Assembly: GCA_003415625.1 (NCBI GenBank)
Contig: PYIU01000011.1
Location: 695,001-759,000 of the forward strand
DNA: 64,000 bases
Direction of reading: 5' to 3'
Source of the DNA: Aquanectria penicillioides
Taxonomy: Eukaryota > Ascomycota > Sordariomycetes > Hypocreales > Nectriaceae
This document shows, piece by piece, positions 24,799 through 36,549 of this stretch. The position numbers were made by a program, and so were the translations under genes. The notes below the pieces were generated by a model. The model ran no database searches. It worked only from the letters and a program-made list of their open reading frames with translations, and was not told where the DNA came from. Positions within the stretch are counted from its first letter, which is position 1; every line of letters starts with the position of its first letter.

Positions 24799-26539
24799 GA
24801 TGCTTTCTTGATGGGGGGCTGTCGTTGCGTTCTGTCTGATGCTGGATGGCTGAGGCTGGATGATGGGAGCTGAGCAGGATCTTCAGGGACGGCCAGCAGA
24901 AGGCTTATATGCGTCCAGCTATCGATGACTGCTGTATAGTTACGTATATTCCTGGACATGATATCTGTGCTGGAGCATGGGCAGGACACGCGAGGCCCCG
25001 GACTTTGCGGTCGCAATGCCGCTCCCCGACGCCTGTGTCTGATAACAATTGAAACAGACCGGGAGGAATCGAGACCCCGTTTCAATAGTGGGGTCGACAG
25101 ATTGCGACAACCTACGCCTCTGGCATCGTCACACACGCAGCCGTGACAGGCCTAGTGGCAAGCGGGGAAACCCAGCATTAGGGCTGATCTGGACTCGCGG
25201 CTTTCGTCCAGGTGATAGCTTATCATGTGCATGCAACAAGCCTCAGGGATTTCGCAGGCGAATGATAACGGTTCAATTTCCAAAAAAAAGTGTTTAGCAC
25301 CACTGAAAAGGTCGTGGCTTTGCCCTGGAGATTTGCATACGCCCACGCCACGTTGTGTTCATGCTGCGTGAGCTCTACAGTGAGTCCTCGCTGTAAGGGT
25401 TGCTGCTGTGAATTACATGTCTTGTAGCATTCTATCATTCTCGTTTCTACCCATCAAGATGTCCCAAAGCTGGCCAGATCTTTCTCCTGCATCTCAATCG
25501 CCCTGGTCATATCGCAATTGCATTGTCCTCATTTTGGTCACCTTTGTTTACCGAGGCTAATCTAACTTTATCGCCGCCACGTCAGGTGTACAGTGCATGG
25601 CGCTCATTTTATCGAGCCCGGGTTAGGGGCCCGAATCCTCCGAGCACCAACCGGACCTTCGGCCGAATAATGCGAGCTGATAGATTCCAAGTTCAACACC
25701 TCTTTTGGTCGAAACTTGAATTAGCAACGTGTTTATTTTCTGTCTAGTCAAGGGGTCCTGGTTAGTATATCTCTATCCCCGCATTCTGGTACTGGGGGGC
25801 CTAAGCAAGTCGCTCGGTATGGATGGATACGGTCACGTTCTGAAGTTTATCCAGATACGTATACAGGTCAATAACACCAGGGGATTCTCGTCATTTCGTG
25901 TCTCTTCCAACAAACAAGAATTCTGAAAAGTGGCAATGCCAAAACAGACTACATGACTCAGGATCTTCACTCCACATAGAATTTGATTTCACATGGAAAA
26001 TCTAGTGATTCTTTAACGCTCTTCCAAATCCGATAGATTGCTGGAGCGTCTTCAACTTAAGCAGTTGTTCCCCTCATCTTGGTCTGTCATCAGATCACCT
26101 CTTATGACGAGTTGCATTAACCCCGAGATCGCACGATTGAGCTAGTAGCTATCTTCATTCCCAAAATTTATGGAATGATAGTCTCTTTTTCAATATATGT
26201 GTTGTACGATTGCCTGCACGAATCTGCATGATGTTGGCCAAAACGGGCAAAGACTGCGTTCATACTGCCAAGATTGAAGTGGCACACTGATCTGTCTCCC
26301 AATGTTTATCTGTGGATGTGGTATTCACTCCACGATGGAAATGCAGGAAATTCAAGACCAATCGGAGAATTTATATCAATGTGGCAGTGCTTCATGCAGA
26401 TGGACATCCGACCTTCGCAAAGTTCGTATTTAAGAATTAGTACCATAAGCCCCAGGAACAATGACACGCTCTGGGAAGTCAAATCGAGTGTGCCACGCAA
26501 CGATCTAAATGATTGCCTCTTGCCTAATCATCGTGGACT
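24799..26539. other. Intergenic between transporter and monooxygenase
   Basis: The promoter side of the sugar-porter gene, then the 3' flank of the monooxygenase. No gene, RNA or repeat is recognised. Confidence 0.5.
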
Positions 26540-27820
26540 CTACACGCGTTGTTTGAATAACTTGACAGCCTCAGCCACATCTTCATCGAGCTCATTGTTC
26601 CATATCCAGTCCATTCTGGTTCTCAAATTCTCTTTAATCTTTTCGATATCGTCGCCCTCCTTCTCAAAGTGCCAAACATGCCCAGCTTCTCTACTCGACG
26701 AAACAAGCTTCTGCGTGCGTTCCATTCTGGCTTTGCTATACGCTTCGAAGGCATGGGGGAGATCACCTGCCTTTTCAACATGTTGAAGAATCCCTCCAAG
26801 CACGTATGCATCCTCCACAGCCATGCCAGCTCCAGCTCCCTGAAATGGGGTTGAAGCATGAGCTGCATCTCCCAGTAAACAAATCCTTCCTTTGTTGTAA
26901 GTATTGGCTGGAGGGTGATCAAACAAGGCCCAGATATCAGATTGGCCCATCAATCGGACGATATTCTGTACGTCTTCGCCCCAGTTGCTGAAGGTTGCAA
27001 GCATCTGCTCCTTTGTAGCGGGTATAACCATCTTGTCGTGATTCCATTCCTCGGATGAATTGAATGCTACCACGTTCATCATCCTACCCCCAGCGACAGG
27101 AAATGTGAGCATGTGGCCATGATAACCCAGATACGCTTGGCAATTCATAGCTTTCTCCTCGCCAAGAGATTCCACGGCCTTGTTCATAGGAACCATGCCT
27201 CTATAGCAGTACTTTCCAGTGAACACCGGGTAGGACGCGGGGCTTTCATCGCCAAGGATGATGCGCCGGGCACGGCTCTTGACACCGTCACATCCAATCA
27301 CTGCACTGTGGCGTGCTGTTGTTCCGTCCTCAAAGCTCAGCACAACCCCCTGTTCACCTTCATCCAAGATGTTGGTCAGGTTCTTGCCGAATGAAGCAAT
27401 ATTTGGGGGCAAGACCTTAACAAGCTCATCAACAAGATGAGAACGGTTCACCATCCAGCTTCCTGGCGCGGGATGTTTGACTGAGTCGAGAAACGTTCCA
27501 GCTCTCACACCTCGGGCTCTAGAATTCTCATCTAGGCCGTCCATGCCAACTCTGAAATCGAACCAAATGTCCTTCTTGTCCGGCCAGATATTCTTATTCG
27601 CTGACAATTCCAGCGCGGCAGCAAGTGGTTCTGAGATTTGCTTGATTGCACGAACAGCATTAGGTCCGAACGCGACGCCCGCACCTATCTCGCCAAATTT
27701 GGGGGCATTTTCATACACTGTGACAGGGATGGATGTACACGTCTTGATGCACAGTGCAAGGCAGAGGCCGCCAATGCCACCGCCAACGATAGCGATATTC
27801 AAGTCTTCCGAATTAGACAT
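26540..27820 (-). CDS. FAD-dependent aromatic monooxygenase, salicylate-hydroxylase-like, 426 aa
   Basis: Class A flavoprotein monooxygenase: NAD(P)H plus O2 hydroxylates a phenolic ring, in salicylate hydroxylases with loss of the carboxyl group to give catechol. Single exon. The ATG at 27820 is preferred to an upstream in-frame codon because the Rossmann strand then sits near the N-terminus: IAIVGGGIGG (residues 9-18). Further motifs are GCDGVKSRAR (the DG motif that contacts both FAD and NAD(P)H) and the GD motif LLGDAAHASTPFQGAGAGMA. Length fits the family. It is the leftmost gene of the aromatic cluster, transcribed the same way as the dioxygenase. The substrate could also be a hydroxybenzoate, anthranilate or hydroxynicotinate. 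Confidence 0.9.
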   Translation of the reverse strand: MSNSEDLNIAIVGGGIGGLCLALCIKTCTSIPVTVYENAPKFGEIGAGVAFGPNAVRAIKQISEPLAAALELSANKNIWPDKKDIWFDFRVGMDGLDENSRARGVRAGTFLDSVKHPAPGSWMVNRSHLVDELVKVLPPNIASFGKNLTNILDEGEQGVVLSFEDGTTARHSAVIGCDGVKSRARRIILGDESPASYPVFTGKYCYRGMVPMNKAVESLGEEKAMNCQAYLGYHGHMLTFPVAGGRMMNVVAFNSSEEWNHDKMVIPATKEQMLATFSNWGEDVQNIVRLMGQSDIWALFDHPPANTYNKGRICLLGDAAHASTPFQGAGAGMAVEDAYVLGGILQHVEKAGDLPHAFEAYSKARMERTQKLVSSSREAGHVWHFEKEGDDIEKIKENLRTRMDWIWNNELDEDVAEAVKLFKQRV

Positions 27821-28903
27821 TTTGATGGGGCAGATGTGATAGCCAAGCAAGGTTGTGGGTCTTTGTGGGGAATTCAAGATTTTTGGAAGATAGATAAGAT
27901 AATTCATTGCTATTTACATCTTCTTGGAACCGTATATCCTCATCATCCATCATCCGGGCTCTGAATCGATTCCTAGAGGCCGGGTTCGGCCTCAAAATCC
28001 CCTACAGGAGCCAGTTTGCTGCATTCTCCACCGAATTCCCGGGGGATAACATTATGAACGTATGCATCCAAATGCACTTGCTTCATTGACTGATACTCGT
28101 TGCCGAATCAACCCCCCCGGGCGTATGTCCGTCGACCCGATGAAAATTACGTGTTCCACGACTCGGTGATCGGCCGAAATCTCCGGCGCTTATGTAAGGA
28201 CAAATGGTCTGTGACTTCAGGATGCTTCAATGCGTAGTGAGATGCAATTATTTCATTAATAAATGTGCTTTCCTTTGATACTTAGACATTGTTTGCGTCA
28301 AATGAGCGTGTCCATTTCATAACCTACTTGAGTGCATGTTGTTGACTGGATCATATGTAACCGTCAACTTGTTGGGAATGAGGGCGACGGGAGTCGATCA
28401 AATTGTTCAACTGCACAAACATAAAGAAAGGCAATGAGCGAAGTCAAAGAGGTAATCGACGTTCTAATACAAATTTACCATATTTAAGACCTAGTATGCT
28501 GAGTTTCCACTCAAATCTTCAAATGTGGAAAGAACACTTCGGTGTAGGGTAGGTAGGCTACCTAAGTCGACGGCGTCCACCATTTAGTAAACACGGCCGT
28601 GGTGTCTTGAGGGGTATTGTGGATGCATTCAAACTTGATGAAGATTTGGAATAAGCAATATTATAAAAATGCCATTCATATCCGAACGAGATTATACTCT
28701 CAGCCTCAACAGCTCTCACCAATACGTTGATTATGAGTCGGTGGAAATGGCATTGAAACTGGCACCATGACGAAGATGTGAGGAGCAGAAACGCACAGAA
28801 TAATTAAAATAACAGCTTTAATCTCAATTTACAATATTTTAATCAACGTTAAACTTCGACTTATTTCCTGGTGCCAATAATTGATCCATTACCCAGCGCT
28901 CAA
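27821..28903. other. Intergenic, promoter of the monooxygenase
   Basis: The monooxygenase promoter, then the 3' flank of the dioxygenase. It is AT-rich toward 28700-28870. No further gene is seen. Confidence 0.5.
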
Positions 28904-30067
28904 TCAGGCTTCAAGCGGGATGCTTGGGATCTCCGTAACCCCGGGAAGATCCTCTACCTTCTTCGTGAAAAAGGCACGTGGGATTTCTGGTCCCCAGCTC
29001 GATACTGTTGCGGCAACCGCAGGCTCATTGGCATGCGGCGAGTCTTCATTGACCAGATCACCGTCGACGTAGTGCTCAACGATGAAGCCGGATGAGTCAA
29101 ACCTGTGATGAGGAATTAGATAGGCGGTCAATCGATATCTCCGATTGTGTACTGTGGAAATACTTACCAATAGTCAAAGATTTGGCTGCCTAGCACATGT
29201 CTCCCCACTCCAAACACGTTAATGTATCCTTGGCGACGGAGGTAATGGTGGCCCACAACCTGACTATCCACATCGTCCACTTCAAAGCTGGTATGATGAG
29301 CTTTTATGCCCTCCTTGATCTCACTCGACCCGGCTATAAAGATATTCTGTAGAGTTCAATATTAGCGTTTATCAAGTTAAAATAGGCAGGAGCCCACACA
29401 CGTGATGATCAACAAACTCCTTGCCCTTGTCAATGTGGATGAATATCATGACAGTCTTGTTGGTCTTGGGATGATACAAACAGTCTGTCTTCTTCAGATT
29501 GAATGTTTTGCTGTACCAGTCATAAACTTCATGGATCCTGTCACCATTGACTTCAAACCCGTAATGTCCTAGCTTGTGGACTTTAGACGGAATGTCCCTG
29601 TCTGGTCGTTGAAATTCGCCCAGTCGTTGCTTATCCTCCCACGTGTTCCACATGACCTTTTTCGGAACCTCCCTGGGCTCTGGCACACGATCCTCCTGCC
29701 CGTATAGAAGAGTGACTGGTTCTCCCAGAAGGTCTTGCAGAATAACCACCTTGCCTCCACCGGGGCCGTCATAATCATGGATCGGTGTGGAGCCTGGCAA
29801 CTTGGTTGCCTTTTCCAGTTCGGCCATAGACTGCACAATCCAGGCACCCCCGTTGAACTTTCGCTTTCCATCGGAGGTCTTTTCCGCCACATAGCAGAAA
29901 GGGTCCTTTCCAAACCCACGAAAATAGATTTTGTCATCCTTCTCAAGCACAGGAATCAGGCCAAAGTCTGTGAAGAACTTTTTGGCCCTCTCTAGATCGG
30001 GATGACCATATCGGCAATGTGAAAGCCGGTCAAGGAGAATACGGCTATCTGCCGAGGGATGAGACAT
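28904..30067 (-). CDS. Extradiol-type ring-cleavage dioxygenase (glyoxalase/VOC fold), 347 aa
   Basis: Vicinal-oxygen-chelate protein like catechol 2,3-dioxygenases, which open catechols next to the diol using Fe(II). Exons (minus): 30067-29402, 29346-29168, 29102-28904; introns 55 and 65 bp; 348 codons. The ATG at 30067 is chosen because the first VOC module starts right after it (RYGHPDLERAKKFFTDFGL). The second, catalytic module shows three candidate metal ligands: His in KLGHYGFEV, His in KAHHTSFEVDD and Glu in GFIVEHYVDG. Two-module length fits extradiol enzymes better than glyoxalase I. It is transcribed divergently from the FAH gene across 456 bp. Meta-cleavage enzymes are uncommon in fungi, which mostly use intradiol enzymes. 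Confidence 0.82.
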
Positions 30068-30523
30068 GGCGTACGGTTGAATAAGACGTGAGGTAAGAAA
30101 AGTGACGATGGTATAGATACGCACGCCTGCTTAGAGGATCGGCATTGAGAAGCAGCTAATATATGGACACCTGATGCTAGGCTGGGGGTAGTGGTTCGCG
30201 GGGTAAGGAATGATGGGTTACATGTACGCCCTGGGGTGACACACACACCCCTACGGCAAATTCATGATTCGATTGACGGCGTCCGACCCGAGAGAATTGC
30301 TTGTCATGATGGTCGGGATCGACTCCGAGTCTAATTGGAGAGGCCATGAGTCGGGGACGAAGCTGGCTTGAACGAGAAATATGGACATACGCTGAGTGAC
30401 GGAGCTACGCTATTGTGGATATAAATCTACTGGCTTGTGATACTTCAACCACTACACAGCATACTTTGATTTTAGTTGACCACGAGGTAGATTCTAAACG
30501 TGTTGCTCTCTTGAAACTCTAAA
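30068..30523. promoter_or_regulatory. Divergent promoter between dioxygenase and FAH hydrolase genes
   Basis: A 456-bp interval separates the two start codons, so both promoters must lie here. This arrangement fits co-regulation of consecutive pathway steps. No confident operator was picked out by eye. Confidence 0.6.
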
Positions 30524-31470
30524 ATGTCGTTTGACAATCTTATTCGGTTCCTGGACACTGACCAGGTTGAGAGATATGGTAATGTCGACAAGGCGATTTT
30601 GCCGGAAGAATTGATCGGAAAGAAGGTGCAGGTTGTTTCTGGGAGTATAGAGGCTGGGTTCAAGGTCCTGGATGATACTGCAGAGGTCGCCAAGGTGCGA
30701 GACAAGCAGAAAATCCGGCAACCATGGTCTCCAATGCTAAAGCATGTCTTGTAGTTGCTATGCCCCCTATCGAGCACTCCCATTATCATATGCGCTGGGG
30801 TAAATTACAGGTCTCATGCCAGTGAGACCAAGGTACGCAAATATCATATTGCATGCTTGTTAATGCTGACGTGTTGCAATAGTTCAAACCACCAAAGAAG
30901 CCAGTCATCTTTGCTACCCCTCCCGATCGACTTACAGGCCCGTTGGATAACATCAACATCCATCCTGATGCGCAAGAGCTGTTGGACTACGAGGGAGAGC
31001 TAAGCGTCGTGATTGGAAAAGACGGCTACGACATTGGAGAAGACGAAGCACTTGACTACGTTCTTGGATACACAGTGAGCAATGATGTGTCGGCGCGTAA
31101 TCTCCACGCAATCGACATGTCGGGATACCAGATGGGCTACGCAAAATCCTTCAATGATTTTGGGCCTACGGGACCGTATTTGGTAGCACCCAAACTCGTG
31201 TCGGATCCGCAAAAGCTGGAATTGACTACCAAGGTCAATGGTCAGGTCCGTCAGAGCACAAGCACCAGTGAGATGATATGGACTTGTCGACAGCTTATTG
31301 CGTTTGCATCCCGTGGGCGTACACTGCGTCGAGGAACTCTCATCATGACCGGGACCCCAGAAGGCGTTGGCTGGCATTCGAATGGATGCTTAAAGGACGG
31401 AGACGTGGTAGAGGTCTCAATTGAAGGAGTGGGATGCATCAAAAACAAGATGGTCTTCCAGAAGGCATAA
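30524..31470 (+). CDS. Fumarylacetoacetate-hydrolase (FAH) family enzyme, 278 aa
   Basis: FAH-superfamily metal-dependent C-C hydrolase, hydratase or decarboxylase; relatives act on fumarylpyruvate, 2-hydroxyhepta-2,4-dienedioate and oxalocrotonate, all products of ring cleavage. Exons 30524-30694, 30755-30832, 30883-31470; introns 60 and 50 bp; 279 codons, all in phase 0. Seen: CAGVNYRSHA, the metal-site block DYEGELSVVIGK (Glu ligands), VSNDVSARNLH, KSFNDFGPTGPYLV and GTLIMTGTPEGVGW near the C-terminus. The first about 60 residues form the small N-terminal domain. In this neighbourhood it most simply acts after the extradiol dioxygenase; the exact step is inferred. Confidence 0.9.
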
Positions 31471-32076
31471 TTATTTGCCATATTTAGAATATTCTTAAGG
31501 AGTCTTTCCCACACCTGTCGCGTTGTGTTAGCATGCCGGGTAATCTACTCAGGTCTGCTTGATAATCTTTAAAAATGATGAATTGATATAATATTGTTCA
31601 TGGCCAATTTACAATCAGACGGGATTTCACAAGGACTGTAGAGGAAACCCGGGTTCAGAGGGATTGCCTGATCAGAGTAGTCTTTCCTCAATTATCCCTC
31701 ACGCATCGCGGACCATGCACATGCACTTCATCCGCAGTCAAATCGAATAGTTCCCCGGACAACCTCACATGCCAAAGAGATCCTTGCTTGCTGCTGTTTC
31801 ACGAACGGACGCCCAGCCCGAGACTCGACCGAGTTGCGGGGCTTCTTCGTGATTCCCGACACCGCAATTAGCACAACGTCGGCTGAAGCGGCGCAACGTC
31901 CGTGACCAATAAACACACAAAACCTGGTCGGCATTAATTAGAGAGGGTGTGGTGTCCATGCATGGAATCTTACGATAAACAGTCAATTGCATTCTAAGGG
32001 TTTTTAGACGTTGAGCCACGCCTGATTGTTCACTTCTTCGCACGCAGCATTGAAAGCAACAAAATCGACAGCAGCC
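31471..32076. other. Intergenic, promoter of the amidohydrolase
   Basis: The 3' flank of the FAH gene and the upstream region of the amidohydrolase. No gene is seen. Confidence 0.5.
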
Positions 32077-33809
32077 ATGTCAAATCGCGCTATTCTTTTG
32101 AAAGGAGGCACACTGCTATTCCACGACGACAAAGACACCGTCAATCCATTGAAAAACACGGACATCCTCATTCAAGGCAATCGAATCTCTAAGATTGGCA
32201 AAAACATTGCGGCTCCCGCCGGCACCGAGCTTGTCAACTGCAGTGGCAAGATTGTCAGCCCTGGCTTTGTCGACACTCACCACCATCTCTGGCAGACGCA
32301 GCTAAAAGGCTGCCATGCAGACCAGTCCGTGTTTGACTATATCCCGACAGGTGAGCATCAATTGACTGGAGGATGTCTCTGGATCTTCAAGATTCAAATC
32401 AAGATGTTGATTTCCTCTAGGATTCTGGCAAAGCCATGTGTACAGCCCGCAAGACATGTACTGGGGCCAATTGGGAGGTGCTCTGGAGGCGATCGACTCT
32501 GGAACAACGTTTGTACTTGATCACGCCCATGGCAACCAGTCCAATGAGCATGGCAAGTCTTCCTATTTTACAACGCCGAGATTTCCAAGATTTATGGCAT
32601 CCGGTGTTCCCTAGCCAGGCACAACTAACATTGGAATCGCAGCAAATCAAGCCATTGCCGCCACCGTAGCATCAGGTATTCGCTCCATCTTTGCCTACTC
32701 GCACGCCCCGTACTTCACCAAATGGGATTCCAAAACGTGCGAGATATCGCGGGACATCATGCCGGACTCAAGCATGGCTCACATTTTTGAGCTTGCCAGA
32801 AGCCAACCGTTTGGAAACGGTAGGGTCCATCTTGGCTTTGGATTCGACTACTGGTTTTTGCCGAAGGAGGCCGTTGTAGGCATCTTTTCAGGGTTACGAG
32901 GTGCAGGCATCAAGTTATTCACAAGCCATTACGCGAAGAATCCAACGTTTGGTAAGAATCTGCCTCTGCCACGTCGCAACCCTACACGGCAATTTTAGTC
33001 TCTGCACACCAAAGCAGCTAACGCGATCGACAGGACAACACCCTCTTATCCATACATTACAAGCGTATAATCTTATCAAATCGCCCAGTGACATTCTCCT
33101 CTCCCATGCTACAGGTTTGAATCTCGATGAGAAGGCTGTGCTAGCCAAGACGAAGGTGCCAATATCCAGCACTCCAGACACGGAGGCGCAGATGGGATTT
33201 GGCTGGCCGCTTGCTTTCACGCCGGGTATCAACTACACTTTTGGAGTCGACTGCCATACTAACAATACATCCTCTATACTATCGCTTGCGCGATCTGCAC
33301 TGCAGATGGCGCGCCTGAAGGATTCGGTCTCCGAGATGGAGGGAGCGGAGGGTTCACCCAAGCGAATGAACCTTCAGCCAAAAGGCAGCACCCAAGATGC
33401 ATTTAATGCGGCCACGATTGGGGGCGCCCGCGCTGTATTGCTGGGGGATGAGATTGGATCACTCAAGGAAGGCAAATTGGCCGACCTTGTCATCTTCAAT
33501 GCTCTTGATAGTCCAACCATGTGCTGCGTAGCCGAGTCAGATCCGCTTAATGCAGTGATGCGACATAGTGACATTCGAGACATCGAGGCAGTCATGGTAG
33601 ACGGCATCTGGAGGAAGAAGGATAGCAAGATGTGCGCAGTCACGGTCAAGGAAACGGGAGAGAAGCTAGAATGGCCCAAGATCAGAGAGAAGTTGCTCGA
33701 GAGCCAGCGCGCAATCCAAAGGAAGCAAAAGGAGCTCAACATGGGAAAGGCAAAGGAAGCACTGGTGGGAATGTTCCAAATTGACAAGAAAAGCCTCGTC
33801 ACAAAGTAA
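32077..33809 (+). CDS. HxH amidohydrolase (chlorohydrolase/deaminase type), 496 aa, with one GC-AG intron
   Basis: Metal-dependent hydrolase of the Atz/Trz, cytosine-deaminase and guanine-deaminase group, acting on amide, amino or halo groups of rings. Exons 32077-32350, 32421-32552, 32643-32951, 33034-33809; 497 codons. The second intron (32553-32642) starts G-C-A-A-G-T, the standard GC donor; any GT alternative breaks the frame. Seen: the N-terminal beta-sandwich (ILLKGGTLLF), metal motif GFVDTHHHLW, a histidine in LFTSHY, LLSHATGLN, the metal-Asp region GVDCHTNN, and the closing sandwich GSLKEGKLADLVIFNA. A Lys/Glu-rich C-terminal helix follows. The ATG at 32077 is preferred over a non-ATG frame opening. 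Likely substrate: a nitrogenous aromatic feeding the cluster, or a side reaction. Confidence 0.88.
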
Positions 33810-34063
33810 TTTAGTTAGGCTCGGGTCTCGTCGCTAGACTTTCCGAACCAAGTATTGTACCACCAGGCATACACCTCATATCAATCGGCAATAATATTTA
33901 GGGTTGTAGGCCAAAGCAGCATCCTTCCGCACAGTCAGCACATGTAATTAGCTTAAATATCATGCTCTGCACCATTATTATAAGGGATTAATTCGGTTGA
34001 CATCGTATCCAAAATCGGCACCAGAAACAGGAATCATCCGCATACAAAGTCACTACGGCCAAA

Positions 34064-35065
34064 ATGACATCTGGTACTGCCAAGTTAACGGTCCCTCTCA
34101 TCACCCTCGAGGAGCACTTTGTGGCTCCTCAACTTCTCACTGACCTCTCGGGTCTCTATGGCGAGCAGCTCAAGTACCTCCCAGAGGTCTCCGCTCGCTT
34201 ACCGGACCTTGGCCCGCTGCGTCTGGCTGACATGGATACTCACCACGTCTCGGTTCAGGTTGTGTCACACGCCCCAGGTCTGGGCACCAAATCTCCGCAT
34301 TTTAGTCACCTGGCGAACAACCATCTAGCGCAAGCTATTCGAACTAGTCCCGATCGCCTTGCGGGGTTGGCAGTCTTGCCCATGGCGGAACCCGGGGAAG
34401 CGGCAAGGGAGCTTAGGCGGTGCGTCCAGGAACTCGGCTTTGTCGGGGCGCTCATCGATGCTCATGTCGACGGGAAGCATTACGATGACCGGCTCTTTTG
34501 GCCCGTATTCTCCGCCGCTGCCGAGCTGGATGTGCCGCTGTACCTCCACCCAACCTATCCTACGGCAGCGCAGGAAGCTGGATATGTGGGCAACTACGTC
34601 GAAGGGGCTGCTAGAAGCCTCGGTGCCAGCGGGTTTGGCTGGCATCAAGACACGGGTCTCGGAGTTTTGAAGCTTTTCGCGGCCGGGCTATTTGACGAAA
34701 TCCCGAACCTCAAGATCATAATCGGACACTTTGGAGAGATGCTCCCCTTTATGCTCGAGCGGGTAGAGAAGCTCTCGGTGCGGTGGGGGGCCCGAAAGCG
34801 TGGCTGGCGTCAGGTGTGGGATGAGAACATCTGGATTACCACAAGCGGGGTATGGAGCATCGCTCCGATGGCCTGCATTCTACGGAATACACGCGTCGAT
34901 CACATCATGTACAGCGTCGACTACCCGTTTCAGAAGAATGAGATCGGAGTCCAATGGATGCAAGAGCTGCAGGAGTCGGGGCTGGTTACCCAAGAGCAGC
35001 TGGAGATGATTGCCTATCGGAACGCAGAGCAGCTGTTGGGAGTAAAGGCACTGGTCAAGGTGTGA
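34064..35065 (+). CDS. ACMSD-family decarboxylase, 2,3-dihydroxybenzoate-decarboxylase-like, 333 aa
   Basis: Amidohydrolase-fold, metal-dependent non-oxidative decarboxylase of the group that includes 2,3-dihydroxybenzoate and gamma-resorcylate decarboxylases and ACMSD; the former turn dihydroxybenzoates into catechol or resorcinol. Single exon, ATG at 34064, family-typical length. Seen: the N-terminal metal-site variant TLEEHF (residues 14-19, Glu in place of the first His of HxH), LAGLAVLPM, the metal His in YLHPTYP, IIIGHFGEMLPFM (catalytic His), and SVDYPF with the final metal Asp. In context it would supply a catechol to the extradiol dioxygenase. Confidence 0.9.
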   Translation: MTSGTAKLTVPLITLEEHFVAPQLLTDLSGLYGEQLKYLPEVSARLPDLGPLRLADMDTHHVSVQVVSHAPGLGTKSPHFSHLANNHLAQAIRTSPDRLAGLAVLPMAEPGEAARELRRCVQELGFVGALIDAHVDGKHYDDRLFWPVFSAAAELDVPLYLHPTYPTAAQEAGYVGNYVEGAARSLGASGFGWHQDTGLGVLKLFAAGLFDEIPNLKIIIGHFGEMLPFMLERVEKLSVRWGARKRGWRQVWDENIWITTSGVWSIAPMACILRNTRVDHIMYSVDYPFQKNEIGVQWMQELQESGLVTQEQLEMIAYRNAEQLLGVKALVKV

Positions 35066-35339
35066 ATCATACATTGTTGCTACAACGTTCTGGTGACACA
35101 TTAAATCTCCGCAATTCACCGACAAGTCCGACCAGTGGAACGTAATTACCGAAGGCTGAGTTTCGGTCGTGTTTTGATTATGTGTGTAGTCAATATAGGT
35201 GACTTTGAAGTTGAAGTTCTTTTGGTGAAGTAAATGTTCCTTGGTGAGGATTTATTGCTAATAGTTAACCCACTGCCGCCGCGTTTGTATCCATTTCACT
35301 TATCTGAACCACAATATTGAACTCAACCTTTTATCGGCA

Positions 35340-36325
35340 ATGACTACCTCTGATACATTCATCGTCAAGACTGTTGCTATAGCCGGAGTATGATCTCATT
35401 TATCTCTGTGTTTAACTGTTACAAAGCGTTTGATCCAACTAATCTCATCTCATAGGCCGGCGGAAATTTAGGAAGGCAGGTCTTAACCGCACTCGTCGCT
35501 TCCGGGAAGTTCAATGTGAGGGTCTTGGTACACTCCGACAGCAAGCCCATGCAACTTCCTGTAGAAGCTCGCCTTGTTACGGTCGACTATAAATCACTAG
35601 ACTCGCTAAAGGACGGGCTCCAGGGCGTAGATGCTGTAGTCTCTACCCTTGGAAAGAGTACTGGGCTGCAGCATCAGTTCAAGCTCATTGATGCCGCTGC
35701 GGCTGTGGGCGTTAAGCGATTTCTGCCCTCCGAGTTTGGGGCTGATCTTCAAGACCCTAGAATTCGCGAGTTTCCTACATACCGAACCAAGGTCCAGGTC
35801 GAGGAATATCTTGAACAAATGGCCAGAGATTCGGGCCTCACTTATACATACATCTACAATAGTATTTTGATGGAGGTTGGACTAGTAGCTAGTGCATTTG
35901 CAGACTTCTCTGCCAGAACTGTCAATTTTTTCGACGGCGGAGATACTCCATTCTGCACGGCCAAAATTTCCACAATTGCTCAGGCCGTGGTAGCCATCCT
36001 GAGCAAGTATGATGCAACGAAGAACACGTCTGTCCGCATTCAGGACTTGACAATGACTCCACGACAACTGCTCGAGCTTGTCCAAAAGGTCGACCCTGAG
36101 CATACGTGGCAGCCTGCCTTAGTTGATACTAAGAAAATGGTAAAGAAAGCCAAACTAGAGCTGGAAACGGGCAAGTTCAGTCCTAAGGTATTTGTGGCCT
36201 TTGCAACGATGGCAGCTTTTGGGGATGGATTTTCCGGTTGTTATAACGCTGATAATGAGCTTTTGGGCATCACCGAGATGACCGAAGGGGACTTTGGGGA
36301 ATTATTAAAAGAGCGAATGCAATAG
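35340..36325 (+). CDS. NmrA-like / isoflavone-reductase-family NAD(P)-binding protein, 305 aa
   Basis: Atypical short-chain dehydrogenase. Exons 35340-35387 and 35456-36325 around a 68-bp intron give 306 codons; the intron splits the Rossmann glycine motif, which after splicing reads AIAGAGGNLGRQ. The upstream ATG at 35340 is therefore required. Seen further: VSTLGKSTGLQHQFKLIDAA (substrate-loop side) and KRFLPSEFGAD, the conserved block of isoflavone reductase-like proteins. It may be a ring or quinone reductase in the pathway, or an NmrA-type redox sensor acting on the neighbouring regulator; the sequence does not decide. Confidence 0.88.
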
Positions 36326-36549
36326 GTATTTTTTTACTTATAAAGTTGACATAATATGGTACAAATGCGCCGTCCAGAGTCCAGACTGACACGACCCCAA
36401 TGCAATAGTGTTTGATGAAGCGTGGGCACATTGCCGACAATGGTCGAAAACCATTGGGAATGCCTTCTCCAGTATACAGCGTAGACAATGACAGTAAAAT
36501 CTCACCAAAGGCGTCGCGGTCTCCCAAGTGACATACACAGCTCGATATT

